Below, one piece after another: positions 44,376 to 55,584 of a DNA stretch of 64,000 nucleotides; within the stretch, counting starts at the first letter, position 1, and each line of letters starts with the position of its first letter. The DNA is from Balaenoptera acutorostrata (lineage: Eukaryota > Chordata > Mammalia > Artiodactyla > Balaenopteridae), in contig NC_080067.1 in NCBI RefSeq assembly GCF_949987535.1, forward strand, positions 76,161,985 to 76,225,984, given 5' to 3'. The notes below the pieces were generated by a model. The model saw nothing but the letters and a program-made list of their open reading frames with translations. It had not been told where the DNA came from and ran no database searches. The position numbers and the translations under genes were made by a program.

Positions 44376-45079
44376 AGAAAGTAGTGAGCGGCTAGTCGCT
44401 GGAGATATGCAAGCATCCTCTGTGGGGTTAGGGGGTGAGGGGGCCGGTGGGGGTGGGTGGGTAAGAGCAGAGTGCGAACCAGAAGCCTTTGGTATTTGGT
44501 ACCGGTGACCCCGGCTTCACTGTGCGTGTACCATAGGAGCCCTACGGGGTGTCCCACCCCGCCCTGTTGTGGCTCTAAGTCCAACAGCTTTACTCTGAGC
44601 CTTAAAGCACCAGGCTACAAACAGAGAGAAATTCCCCACAATTTAGGGGCTAGTTTGAACTGTCTGCTTCTAAAACCCGAGGATTTGCCGTAGAAGAAAG
44701 CTTGGATGCAGGGGTACAGATGGCTGCCTGGACAACTCCGGTTTCAGCACGACCGCCCTTTGGGCCTATAGGGGGCGCTAAGGAACTGTGGAATCCCTGT
44801 CTCCTCTCTGGCTGGGTGTCCAACCATCCCTATCCCCCGCCAAGGAGAGAGGAAAAATGGGGCTGGGGCCGGGACTAGGTTACAGTGGATGGGAACGAAA
44901 TCCTCTCCCTTTCCCCCGTTCTTCTTAAAGATCTAAAAATGCAGAGCGTCTGGTTTTAAAGTTCGGAAGAAAATCCCTCCCCTCCCCCCTCCCCCCCACA
45001 AGCCCTGCAATGAGAGTTTGATATTTGTCCCTGAATCTGGGGCTGGGACGGGGGCCTTGGAGACCAGCCAGCAGTCCTC
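44376..45079. other. unique GC-rich sequence
   Basis: No repeat recognised; contains the candidate CTCF site at 44765 and C-rich runs near 44980-45000. Confidence 0.4.
44765..44780 (+). promoter_or_regulatory. candidate CTCF site
   Basis: CCTATAGGGGGCGCTA matches the CTCF core, with a perfect AGGGGGCGC and three mismatches at the left. It lies in unique DNA and in the same orientation as the site at 39205. Confidence 0.45.
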
Positions 45080-45235
45080 ACCACGTATTTAGCAAATGAG
45101 GAAATTGGCGGCCCGAGAAGGGAAGCGATGGGTCCAAAGCCACGCAGGGCAGGGCGTTAGTGGCAGTGCAAGGACAAGAATCTGGGCCTTCCAATTTCCA
45201 GTCTAGAGTTCTTTCCACCACACCCACCACCGCGG
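45080..45235 (+). repeat. MIR relic
   Basis: AGCAAATGAGGAAATTGGCG, GAAGGGAAGCGATGGGTCC, GGCAGGGCGTTAGTGGCAG. Confidence 0.78.
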
Positions 45236-45498
45236 CTGCGTTTGTTTTCTTTTCCAGCCCTTGGGGGACTCTGGCAGGGCTGGGGGTCTGATGTGAACTG
45301 GAATCTGTTTAATTTCACCTCTCATTGCTTCTGCTAGCTCGCCAGCACCGGCTTACAGAGGCAATTAGAACCAGACATCCCAGAAGGGCATTCCAGGGAG
45401 ATCTCTTAAAATTCCACAGCAGCTGGGGACTTGCCTTTTCCTGCAGGGATCATCTGGTGTGTAAATACCCAGTTGTGTAAGTCACGGGGTGGAGGGGG

Positions 45499-45541
<43 letters not shown>

Positions 45542-46320
45542 ATCTCTCGACACACACTCACCCACAGACAGAAAAATAGAGAAATATTCAGTAGCAATCT
45601 CTTTCCTTCCTACCTCCCAAAGAGAGAAGTTAGCAATTTACAGGCCGCCCTGGGAACATCTAATTACTAGCTTCTGAGGGGTGAGCACTGTTTGCACTGG
45701 GCGTGGGTGACGGAGGGGTGAGGGGACATTCCTCTTTTTCTTCCACCCCCCGCAGTCGGCTGCTTACTGCTGGGCTCTGGGCAATGGCCCAGGGGTGTTG
45801 GTGACCAGCTCAGGGAATACACAACCACCGGACCCTGGCTCAGAGGTGTTATGTTCTTCTGTGGGAAGCTGAGCCTCCAAAAGACAAGACAGCAGAGCAA
45901 AGAACCCCAGCCCGGGCCCCCTGACCTGGACTTAGCTGCCTATGACAGCCAGGGGCAGGGACACCCAAAACTGAAGGCGGACCCTGGGTCGTGAGTTGAC
46001 GGCAGCCCTCTCTGCTTCTCGGGGCTCCCATTCCACACTTGCCATCAGGAAACCTTGCTTCGGCCAACGATGTGCTACTGTGAAGCTGACCAGTGTTCGA
46101 GTACACCCGGAGGGCCTTTGGTCAGAAGTCAGCAGGAAATGGCTGAAGGCATTGTGGGCAGTTGGGAAACCCGTGCACCTTCCTTACCTGAGGGTCATGT
46201 AAGAGCACCTGCTCTAACTGTGATTTACAGGAGGATAGACAGAAGGGGACCAAAATGACATCCTTCTGACATGTCTACATACCCAGTTAGTTGCATAGCT
46301 TGGCCTAGAACTTCCGTTCC
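45236..46320. other. unique sequence
   Basis: No interspersed repeat apart from the CA run at 45503. No gene-like frame. Confidence 0.4.
45503..45538. repeat. (CA)n microsatellite
   Basis: About 18 uninterrupted CA units. Confidence 0.97.
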
Positions 46321-46326
46321 CAGACT

Positions 46327-46405
46327 AATGAAGAGAAACAGTATCCCAAGGCTAGTGTTTGGGACAGATGCTGCCCCCTTCTTGCCTGGTTGGCCAGGGT
46401 CGTGC
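46327..46405 (+). repeat. left arm of an unclassified inverted repeat
   Basis: This arm (AATGAAGAGAAAC..., ATCCCAAGGCTAGTGTTTGG, CTTCTTGCCTGGTTGGC) matches the reverse complement of 47641-47715 at roughly 80-85 percent by eye. No known repeat family was recognised. Confidence 0.85.
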
Positions 46406-46789
46406 CACCTCTAGGCCGCCACGCCCAGGTCCTCCCTCTAAGGTTGGATATTTGCTTGAATATCCTGGAAGAATAGCTGTAAAACAATAAAAAATTAAAT
46501 CTGTTCATGATTACTATGATTTTTATTAAACATGCCCTGTAACTCTGGCTACCTTTTAAAAATATGCCCTGGACTTTGTGGTTACTTAGTGACTGACCGT
46601 CAACCCATGTGTTATGTGATATTTCATGTTACCAACTGACTTTCCATCTCTGTGTTACCTGCTTTCCTGTGATCCCCACTTGCTGATGTCCCTGAGATCT
46701 TCTGTCTGTGTTCCAGATGCAGCATTCTTTACCAACCCCACGCTCAGGGAGAGAGGTCCGTTTTGCTGTTGGTATTTGTGTTTGGAAGG

Positions 46790-47320
46790 AGAAGTGCGTT
46801 CATTCATTTGTTCCTTCGACACCATGCCCTTGCTGCTGCTGGGACTTGTACAAGGTGCTGGGGCGGGGTGGGGGGGATGGACAGAGAACTTGGTCTGGAG
46901 GAATTCCAACTTTGGTAAAGGGAGAGAGAACATGCCCACAATTCACTCTAATAGAAAATAGACCCTATAAGAGAAGGATGATAAAGGGAGTTCAGAGGAG
47001 AAGAAACCACTTCTGTTGCAGGTGGGTGGGGTAACAACCAGGGGAGACTTCCTGGAGGTGGTGGCATTAAAATTGTGCCTTGAAGGATGGGTAGGCTTCT
47101 GATGTGCAGAGGCTGTGGAGGCTGGGGAGGTGGGGCAGAGCATTCTAGGTGGGGGAAGGTAGGCAGAAGGAAAGCTCGTTGGGTAACCATGACAGTGTCG
47201 GTATGGCTGGTTAGGCTGGTCAGTGGGGTCAGTCCTTGGAAGGTTACAGATGTTGGTGAAGGAGCTTGGGCAGCGGGTTTGGAGCAGCTGTTGTGGCTTT
47301 CTGCGTGGACAGGCATAAGG
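46790..47320 (-). repeat. L2 LINE 3' part
   Basis: Reverse L2: TTCATTCATTTGTTCCTTCG, GGTCTGGAGGAATTCCAAC, GGAGACTTCCTGGAGGTGGT, AATTGTGCCTTGAAGGATGG. Confidence 0.75.
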
Positions 47321-47424
47321 GCATAGCTACCTCTGAGAAAGGTGAGCTGGCAGCAGTGTGTGCATACATGTGACCAGGCTCACCCATGTGAGTTTCCCAG
47401 AAGATCCCTGGAGTAAAAGCCTGG

Positions 47425-47640
47425 TATTAATAACTTCTATTTGAGCAGTACCTTACAGTTTGCAAAGAGCTTTCACAGCCTGTACCGTCTAATGCACACA
47501 GTGCTACTGTGAACAACTGTGTGGCGATTCCATTTTATGGATCAGGAAACAGAGGACTTGAACAGGTTGAACAGTGAGTCAAGGTTAAGACCAGAATCCT
47601 TGTCCCGTTTCTTCTGACTCCAAATCCTTGACTTGACTCA
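47425..47640 (+). repeat. MIR relic
   Basis: AGTACCTTACAGTTTGCAAA, ATGGATCAGGAAACAGAGGA, TTCTGACTCCAAATCCTTG. Confidence 0.75.
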
Positions 47641-47715
47641 GCACCTTGCCAACCAGGCAAGAAGGAGGAGTGTCTGTCCCCAAACACTAGCCTTGGGATA
47701 TTGTTTCCCTTCATT
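47641..47715 (-). repeat. right arm of an unclassified inverted repeat
   Basis: Reverse complement of 46327-46405 (TTGCCAACCAGGCAAGAAGG, CCAAACACTAGCCTTGGGAT). A CHR SINE inserted immediately to its right. Confidence 0.85.
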
Positions 47716-47731
47716 AAAAATGCATCATGGG

Positions 47732-48018
47732 GGCTTCCCTGGTGGCGCAGTGGTTGAGAATCTGCCTGCCAATGCAGGGGACACGGGTTCGAGCCCTGGT
47801 CTGGAAAGATCCCACATGCCGCGGAGCAACTGGGCCCGTGCGCCACAACTGCTGAGCCTGCGTGTCTGGAGCCTGTGCTCCGCAACAAGAGAGGCCGCGA
47901 TAGTGAGAGGCCCGCGCACCGCGATGAAGAGTGGCCCCCGCTTGCCACAACTAGAGAAAGCCCTCGCACAGAAACTAAGACCCAACACAGCCATAAATAA
48001 ATTAATTAATTAATTTAA
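47732..48018 (+). mobile_element. CHR-type tRNA-derived SINE, complete
   Basis: Same subtype as the copy at 405, closely similar along its length, with A-box TGGCGCAGTGG and B-box GGTTCGAGCCC. A 16-bp target duplication, AAAAATGCATCATGGG, at 47716-47731 and 48019-48034, is perfect, suggesting a fairly recent insertion. Confidence 0.95.
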
Positions 48019-48068
48019 AAAAATGCATCATGGGTATAAAATGTGTTTAATCAAAGGGACAGGATAGT

Positions 48069-48117
48069 GTGTGTGTGTGTGCACGCGTGCACGCCTGCAT
48101 GCATGTGCGTGCATATG
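48069..48117. repeat. alternating purine-pyrimidine tract
   Basis: GTGTGTGTGTGTGTGCACGC followed by GTGCACGCCTGCATGCATGT: almost unbroken purine-pyrimidine alternation. Confidence 0.9.
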
Positions 48118-49384
48118 ACCATGGGGGTACTTGATATTAGACTGAAATATTTGGATGACAGGTTTGGTTCGCCTGGTTTTCTTCCAGCGGTATAGCCATG
48201 GCCCTTATCTCAGCAAGTCAGTCTGAAAGTGGTGGAGCCGTAGTGCTGTCATCAGCACCATGTTTTTGAGCAATTGAACTATTGTGCCAATAAGGGCAGG
48301 AAACCTATAGGCCTTGTCATTGATAATAGGATTAATCACGAGAGGCCATTTTCCCAGTGGGTCCTTTGCCAGCCTATCCTACGAGAGAAAGGAATGCGTT
48401 CAGTCAAATACCTCCTCCATCAATCCCCAAGAAAAAGGCCTGTCATTGACTGTCCTTCACGTTCTTGGTTGTAACCTTCTATCCAGTGGTTTGGGGGTCT
48501 TGTTTTCTTTGTATGTAGAATGGGCATAGGTGTTGGAGGTAACATGAACCTTTGTTTGAAAAGAACCTTCCCAATTCTGATAGAGGGAAAATGTAATGTC
48601 ACTTGTTCCAAAATTGACCAGAGTGACTCAGGTGTAGTGATGAGGGAATGGATTCATCCGTGTCCAGTTTCCGAGGATGGAGAACCACAGGCAGGCCGGC
48701 AGCAGCAGGTAGGTGCTCATTAACCCCGACGCTGTGTGTTTCTCTGGGAGTTTGTGGTTCAGCATTGAGAGATATTGGAGCGCTGGGCCAGAGTCAAGAG
48801 GCTAAAAACAGCCCTCTTGGGTTACTTGTTTCAGGAAGTCACTGAGGAGCTGGAATTCCGGAAGTTGTTTGGGAAAGAGGAGTGCTCTGGCCCCTAGGCA
48901 GAAGGAGGGCTCAGTAAAGCACGGGGCAGCCTTGAGAAAGGGAAGGGAGAGAAGAAAGGGTGTTGGCTGGAGGGACCCATGTCAAAGCTGCTAGGGTCAC
49001 CAAGTGAAATCCTTCCATTTAACTAATGGGAACCTCGCCTGGGGTTATGACTGGCCCAACATCACCCAGCGAATTGATGATACAGTTGACTTTTAGGGAG
49101 TGGGTCAGACCCTTTGCAGGACAGAGAAGGTGTTAGGAGGGAGGTGAGGAGAGGACCAGTGGGAGCTGGGTAAGATCCCAGAGAGGAGGTGATGGAGCCC
49201 CTCACAATGAGAAGGACTGGTGTGCTCTTGGGTGATGGTGAGCAGGATGGCAGCTAGGGACTGGATGAATGAACTGCGTGAGCTGGTGATGGAGAGGGAG
49301 AAGCGACGGGGTCCTCTCATCCAGAAATGCTAGAGGATGGAACAGCAGGAGTCCTCAAGGGGCTGCCCTGGAGGGCGCCAGCCA
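48118..49384. other. unique sequence with a weak MIR trace
   Basis: 49018-49095 shows faint MIR wording (CCCAACATCACCCAGCGAATT). No gene recognised. Confidence 0.4.
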
Positions 49385-49660
49385 AGGGTGTAGACCAAAC
49401 ACCTGTATTCAAGTTCTACCTCACTACCTCCTAGCTGTATGACCCTGAGCAAGTCACAGTATCTGAGATTTAGTTTCCTCAGTTGTAAAATGAGAAGACT
49501 ACTCCCTACCTTACAGGGTTTTTGAGAGAGTTAAATGACATGGGATGTGTGGAAATGTTTAACAAAGTTTGCTCCTACCTGAGTTGGTTAATTTATGCAT
49601 ACATTCAGCAAGCATGTGTTATGTACCTACTGTGTGACTGGAAAATAGTAGGCGCTCAAT
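49385..49660 (+). repeat. MIR relic plus an L2/MIR-like tail
   Basis: CTCCTAGCTGTATGACCCTG, AGTTTCCTCAGTTGTAAAAT, CCTTACAGGGTTTTTGAGAG, then TACCTACTGTGTGACTGG and GTAGGCGCTCAATCAGTG. Confidence 0.85.
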
Positions 49661-50399
49661 CAGTGTATTAAAAAAATAAAGTGGGGTTAGAAAAGGAATT
49701 CGATTTGTCTGCCTTTGACATCTAGCATAATCACGGGTATGAGGGAAGTTGGGCTACGGAACCATCAAAAAGATAAATGAGCTGCTTGGTATTCATCATT
49801 TTGGATATAGTTGATGGAGAGATCTGGGCTATTCATGAATATGGCGACTGGCAAGATTAAATGGAGGGGAAACATAGATAGATGTCATCCAGAGACACAT
49901 AATGGTTCTCCGTCAACAGAGAAGAAAGACAGAGGTCTGTCTAGCTCGAGCCTGGGCCATTTCAGTCAGTTCTGGAACACTTTTTCCCCTAGTATAGGGA
50001 CTTGGTGTTCTATCTCCTCAGGCCTAAGCTTCAGGACACTGGACACAGCTGGCTTCTCTAAAGATGTTTTACCCTATTTGTTCCTCCATTTGGGATCCTT
50101 AGGATTTTTAGGGGTCTATGAATATTGCAGTAGGGATTTGCAACCTATTTTCAAAAGTTCAAACATCCTATAAGCAACTACATGCCCTTAAATGAGATTT
50201 TATTTGGCCAGAATAACATCAATTAGCCATGTTGATCAGAGCCTCTGGTGTGTGCTTTGATGAATAAAAAAGAGAAAATAAAAGCTGTTTAATAAGTTCA
50301 GAGTGCATAGAAGTCAAAAAATCTTTCAAACATGGGGGCCTAGAGCAGTAAGAATATAATAATAATAATAAAAAAGATCGAAAATAAAACTGAAAACAT
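49661..50399. other. unique sequence
   Basis: An (ATA)n run at about 50356-50372 only. A 120-codon plus frame at 49811-50173 has no recognisable domain. Confidence 0.4.
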
Positions 50400-50545
50400 T
50401 GGTAATTCAATTCAACTCTCCCATTTTCCAGTTGAGGACCCAGAGGCCAGGAACCAAAGACACTCATTCAAGGTCACAGAGCTGCTCAGTGGCAAAGCCA
50501 GACCCAGAATCCAGGAGCCCGGCCACTGGGCTTTTTAACACATCT
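50400..50545 (+). repeat. MIR relic
   Basis: CCCATTTTCCAGTTGAGGAC, CAAGGTCACAGAGCTGCTCA, GCAAAGCCAGACCCAGAATC. Confidence 0.82.
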
Positions 50546-51504
50546 GTGTCCTTGAGCATGGCTTGGAAGTCTACTTAAATTGGTGTGTGGGTATTAGCAA
50601 ACGCAAGTCACCTTCCTAAAATCACTGCCTGGGTATCCAAAGGGAAAAGGATTCTGCAAAAAGCTTTTCCTTGGGCTCCTCCTCTCTGGAGTCCAGTCAC
50701 CTGAGTGGTTAGTCCAGCTCGTGTTTGCCTGATGGAATTTCCCAAGGCAGGGGGAAGACTGAAGGCAGGAACGCCCTGGGAGGTTCCTGGGGAAGATGAA
50801 CATCCTCTCTTTATTTTCAAAGCAAATATTCAGGAAGGGAAATGGCAGCACTTCCCAGAATTCAGGCTGAAGCAAAACACAGATGACGTATCAGACTGGC
50901 ATCTCATTCATGAGACGGAGGGACACTGTTGCCAGGGGTCGCCGAGGAGATTGCTTGTCTGTAAACAAAAGATTGAGAGAGGTGAGAGACAGCTTCTACC
51001 TGAAAAAGGAGCATCTGGGTAAACCTAGGTTTTCCAGACAGGGAATTACGTGTAAGGACTGGAAGTGGTGAGAGTCGTTGAAGAAAGAGATTTAGTTGAA
51101 ATGTGTTCCCCACGGTTCTCGGTAAACAGCAGAACACATTTAAATTTTCATCAGGGTACACGAATTCTGGGAACATTAGGCGAGATGAATTTAAGTTCAC
51201 AGTGGCCAAGTAGCTGTATATTTTCCTTTGGGAAGGCTAGCGATGTCCCTTGGTGACATTTCATGATTATGTTTGGAATATGCAATTCGTTTTTCTGTTT
51301 GGGGGCTTTCAAACTTTAATAAAAGATTTTTCTTTAGATCCCTTCAAGCTGTTGGTCTCTCTAGTTTCCGCAGATTTGAGACTTCGTCCTGGCCATGCTT
51401 TCTTCCAGTGAAGTTGACATCCTCAGATTCCAGCCGGATATGCTTAGTAGTGACTCAGAACTCGGGCTCCCTTTCGCCTCCTCCACATGACAGCCCCCTG
51501 GATC
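50546..51504. other. unique sequence
   Basis: No repeat or gene recognised over about 950 bp; frames on both strands are short and overlapping. Confidence 0.4.
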
Positions 51505-52085
51505 TTTCAGAAGAGCGGATCTGATGATGCCACCTGTACCTGCTTAAGACCCCATGGTGGATTCCTATCGTTTTGAACAGTTAAACCCTCCTAATGTGCC
51601 CTATTTGTCCCAGCAAGGCCCGGTGGATCCCTGCCTCTCTGGCCCTCCACTCTTCTTGCTGTAGCCATACTGCTTTTCTTTCATTCCCTTGTAATCATCA
51701 GGGTCCTTCCTACAAGACCTTTATACAGGCTGCTCCCTCCGCGAAATACCTTTGCTTCCCTTTTTTACCTGATTAACATCTACCATCCTTTAGATATCCG
51801 CCTACTTGTCAGTCCCGGGAGGGAGACTTTCTCCACACCCGTCTCCATTAAATTCCCCATTTACATGTGCTGAGAGCACCAGGAACCCCTCCTTTAATAG
51901 TCCTGAAGACTTGAATTTTGTGTGCAGTTACTTGATAGTGTCTAATCTTTCCATTAGGCCTCCACTGGGTGCTCATGAGGACAGATAAATGACTGTTGTT
52001 ACTCACTACTGTGTCTCCAGTGATGGGGACAGTGCCTGTTGTATAGTAGACACTCAGAGGGGCTTGACAGAATGAAGGGATGAGC
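51505..52085 (+). repeat. L2 LINE 3' part
   Basis: AGAGCGGATCTGATGATGCC, CCCTCCACTCTTCTTGCTG, TCATGAGGACAGATAAATGA, CAGTGCCTGTTGTATAGTAG. Confidence 0.82.
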
Positions 52086-52269
52086 TCACGTTGGCCCACA
52101 GTAGGTGCTGACTAGAGTAGCTGGATGAGAGTGGAAGGCAGAGAGGCATGAGGAATTAAGGGAGCTGGTGAAGCTCCACTAACTTGCTCACGCTGCTTCA
52201 CCGGGCAACACCTGTCCTCTAGGCAAGGCCTCCTGCAAGGTGAAGGCTTGGATCACTGTTCTGTGCCAC

Positions 52270-52350
52270 ACGAGGTCTGAGGATTTGAGGTTGGATCCTG
52301 AATCTACCACCTTCCAGCTGTGTGACTTTGAGCCTGTTACTTCACTTTTT
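52270..52350 (+). repeat. MIR fragment
   Basis: GATCCTGAATCTACCACCTT, CCAGCTGTGTGACTTTGAGC. Confidence 0.6.
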
Positions 52351-52461
52351 TGAAATATTATGTTTAAAGTCCAAGTTCTAAAAGTTAAAAAACCTGTGAG
52401 GACACAAACTAAGCCAGTGGCAGTAAGAATGGAGAAAGAGTTCAAACAGTGATGAAGTACA

Positions 52462-52656
52462 TCAATGGGTCTCAAAGCATGGTCCCAGGACCAGCAGTAT
52501 CCGCATCACCTGGGGACTTGATAGAAATGGAAGTCTCCAGCCCCATCCCAGATCTAGTGAGTTAGAAACTATGGGTCGGGAAGGTGGTCCCAGGAAGCTG
52601 TGCTTTAAGAAGACTTCCAGGAGATTGTGATGCATGCTGAAGTTTGAGAACCACCA
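52462..52656. mobile_element. hAT-Charlie MITE with both inverted ends
   Basis: Starts TCAATGGGTCTCAAAGCATG and ends GAAGTTTGAGAACCACCAG, the usual CAGTGGTTCTCAAA-type hAT ends, with inner CCGCATCACCTGGGGACTTG and GAGATTGTGATGCATGCTG. Non-coding. Confidence 0.82.
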
Positions 52657-52665
52657 GATTAGAGG

Positions 52666-53585
52666 CTGAGGGTGAGGGAGAGGAAAACGTTGAGGGCAGA
52701 GGAGGTGCTAAAAGGAAAATGAAGTCAACCAGGACTATTTGAGAGCTTGGATTGCCTGTCTGTAACAGGAGTGATGACTGACTTGTAGGAGATGTCTGTT
52801 GTGCAGCATGGATGGAGGGGAGAGATGCAGGGTAAGTCATCTACAGATACAAACCCTTCTTTTCTGAGGAACCTTAAGGAAGTTCTAACCTGGGAGAAAC
52901 CCACATCTTGATTTCATGAGATGTCCCAACACAGCTTGAAACAGAACAAGGCCCTGGGAAATGGGACCATCCCATGCACCTGTGTCCTGGAGTATCTGGC
53001 AACCTCAGACACAGGGAGAGTCAAACAGCATTGAAGAGACTTAGCTATTTCCTTTCCCCGGAAACATCCCGGGCCTGAGCGATCTGTTTGTGCTGGAGTA
53101 ATTGCTTGCCTAATGAGGAGTTCAAATACGAACTGTGCAGTTCACAGGAATGCTTTCTATTCTTGCCAAATAATCAGAACGTTTACTAGGTAAGACCTTG
53201 AGGGGATCTCAGCACAGCCCCACCCATATCACCACAAAGTATTGGACAATAAACCCAACATCTGCTTTCTTGCCTGTGACATGAACACGGGGTTGCTGTT
53301 GAGACCAGGGAGCCATTGTTATAAATCCACAGACCTTGGACTCCAACGAACTCTTTTTTCACTCTTTGCTGATGTATTTTGCACGTGCTTTGGCTATATT
53401 TTTTTTGTTTTGCTTGTTTTAATCAATATGTCGTACATATATATGTTAACAACAGTTATCTCTGGTTCTTTTACACTTTTGTCTGTAGCAAAGTTTTTTC
53501 AAGAAACATTTATCATTATCATTATTATTTAAAAGTTAGTGTTCAGTGGGAGGGATCTCTGGAAGATGAGGCTAGAGAAGCATAT
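52666..53585. other. unique sequence
   Basis: No confident repeat or gene. A short (ATC/ATT)n run is at about 53506-53530. Confidence 0.4.
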
Positions 53586-54650
53586 TCATTTATTCACTGA
53601 TTTGATAAATATTTATTGAGCATCTATTATGTACCAGGCACTGGAGATACAGCAGTGAATAAAATAAACGAAGTTCAGACCTAACGGATATTATATTCCA
53701 TTTGGGAATGTAGACTATAAATAATAATAAATTATTAGAAAAGTATATTAGTACATCAAAAGGTTATGTGTGTTCTATTAAAAAAAAAAAAAAGGAAGCA
53801 GGAAAGGAAGATTGGAAGGGTGAGAGAAGAGGGCACTACTGTTGGGTAGTCAGGGAAGGAAGTGGGCCATGTAGACACATGGGGGAAGAGTTTTCCAGGC
53901 AGAGGGAGTGGCTGGCAACAAGGTTCTGTTGGAAGCTTGTGAAGGGCCAGATGAGTAGGACTTTTTAGGCCACTGTAATGAAATTTGCCTTTACTCTGAG
54001 CAAGGTGGCAGTTATGGATTTTGCACAGAAGAGTCCCGTGATCTGGCTTCTGGGTTTTAACAAGGAGCTCTCTGGCTGTTTTTTGAAAATAATAGTAGTG
54101 GGGCAAGGGAGGAAGCAGAGAGATCAGTAAGGAGGCTCCTGCAATAATCCCAGCGAGAGATCAGGGAGATTTGGTTCAGGGTGGGAGTAGAGTCAGTGAA
54201 CGGTGTGGATTCTGGATCTCTTTGGGAGATACAGACAACAGGGTTTGCTGATTAGATTGGATGAGAGAGAAAAGTAGAGTCAACTACAACCCCCAAGTTT
54301 TGCAACTAGATGAAAGGAATGGTCTTTAGTTGAGCTGGGGAAGGCTGTGGAAGAGGGGGTGGGGCGGGGCGTTTGAGAATTCAGTTCGGAGGGTTTAAAT
54401 TGGGGCAGTAATTACACACATTGAGCCTAGAATTATGAAAGACCTACTAATGAATTTTCGGTTTAACACAAAGACAACATAGAAATACAGTTTCTAGTGA
54501 TCTTGTGAAAGATAGACTGGAGGCACAGAGATTAAAGGCAGGGAACACTCTAGGAAGCCATGGCCTTGGAGTTGATGATGAGACCTTGAACAAGGACAGA
54601 GGGGAGTAAGGGGAGGACACAGCTGAGAGATATCTAGGAGGTAGACTCAA
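53586..54650 (-). repeat. long L2 LINE copy
   Basis: The clearest reverse L2 here: ATTTATTGAGCATCTATTAT, AGAGTTTTCCAGGCAGAGGG, TTGCCTTTACTCTGAGCAAG, AGGGAGGAAGCAGAGAGATC, GATTCTGGATCTCTTTGGG. An A14 run is at about 53780. No functional frame. Confidence 0.85.
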
Positions 54651-54812
54651 CCAGAAAAGGTGGCAAGATTAGATGTCAAGGCTGCGAGATGAAGGCCAGC
54701 CCTAACCACGTTTCCCAGCAAGACTGGGTCATGAAGATTCACAACCTAGTACATCAGACACAGTGAAATTCCCACATGGCAGCCAATGGCCCACTTCTAA
54801 AATCATACCCAG

Positions 54813-54846
54813 CATTGTAAAACAACTATACCCCAATTTAAAAAAA
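54813..54846 (+). mobile_element. 34-bp L1 3'-end insertion with target duplication
   Basis: CATTGTAAAACAACTATACC plus a short A tail corresponds to the extreme 3' end of the cetartiodactyl L1 (complement of 6770-6810: TATAAATCAACTATACTCC). A perfect 13-bp duplication, AAATCATACCCAG, flanks it at 54800-54812 and 54847-54859. Confidence 0.8.
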
Positions 54847-54859
54847 AAATCATACCCAG

Positions 54860-55434
54860 GACATCAAAACTACAGGGTCACAGAGGAACTGAGGTGGTTA
54901 TTTCAAGTTCTGATAATGGGTCAAATACAAGAGGCGTTACTCATTTGAATGCTAATTAATAGCACTCAAACTTCAATTTAAATAGTACTCGACCCTCCGC
55001 ATAAGGAAAAACTGAGCAGAGTTTTGTTATTTCTAGGCTGCTGTTTTACTGTTACCTTCTTCTGGCAGTGACTTGCTTTCCTGTTAAAACTTTTAGGCAT
55101 TCCTTCTGTGCCGTATCTGTTACCCAAAGCAATACATAATGGACTAGACAGGATTATTGGCCCAAATGACAAAACCAGATGTAACACGGAAGAATTTTTT
55201 TCTGTAACCACACATAGGTCTTTGGCCTCACACAGCTGTTCATTGTAAGTAGGAGGATTCACACCAGGGACTCCAAGATGGGCAGTAAGGGATACAAAAT
55301 CACCCATCTGCATTCCTTTGGGAGTAGGAAGTAGTGAAGGGGGGGTGGTCCTCTGGTCTCAGCTTCTGGTGGAGGTAGCCTTAAATTCTTGCCTACAGGA
55401 TATGATTTGCAGACTGTAAAGGGGCTGCTTTCTA
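54860..55434. other. unique sequence
   Basis: A 111-codon minus frame (54978-55313) is open but unrecognised and has no supporting context. Confidence 0.4.
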
Positions 55435-55575
55435 GGTGACAGCATGGTGAAGAGAGTCTGGGGTTGAAAACCTGGGCTGCTCTGCCACTTCCAAATCCTG
55501 AGATTTGGGACAAGTCATGTCACCTCTCTGAGCCCCAGTGTTCCCATCCATGGAATAAGGATAATATATTCCTTT
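55435..55575 (+). repeat. MIR relic
   Basis: GACAAGTCATGTCACCTCTC, TGAGCCCCAGTGTTCCCATC, ATGGAATAAGGATAATAT. Confidence 0.8.
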
Positions 55576-55584
55576 TCTTAAACG

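Noticed and set aside
54978..55313. 111-codon minus frame in unique DNA
   Set aside because: Open but unrecognised; no homology from memory and no neighbouring exon-like structure.
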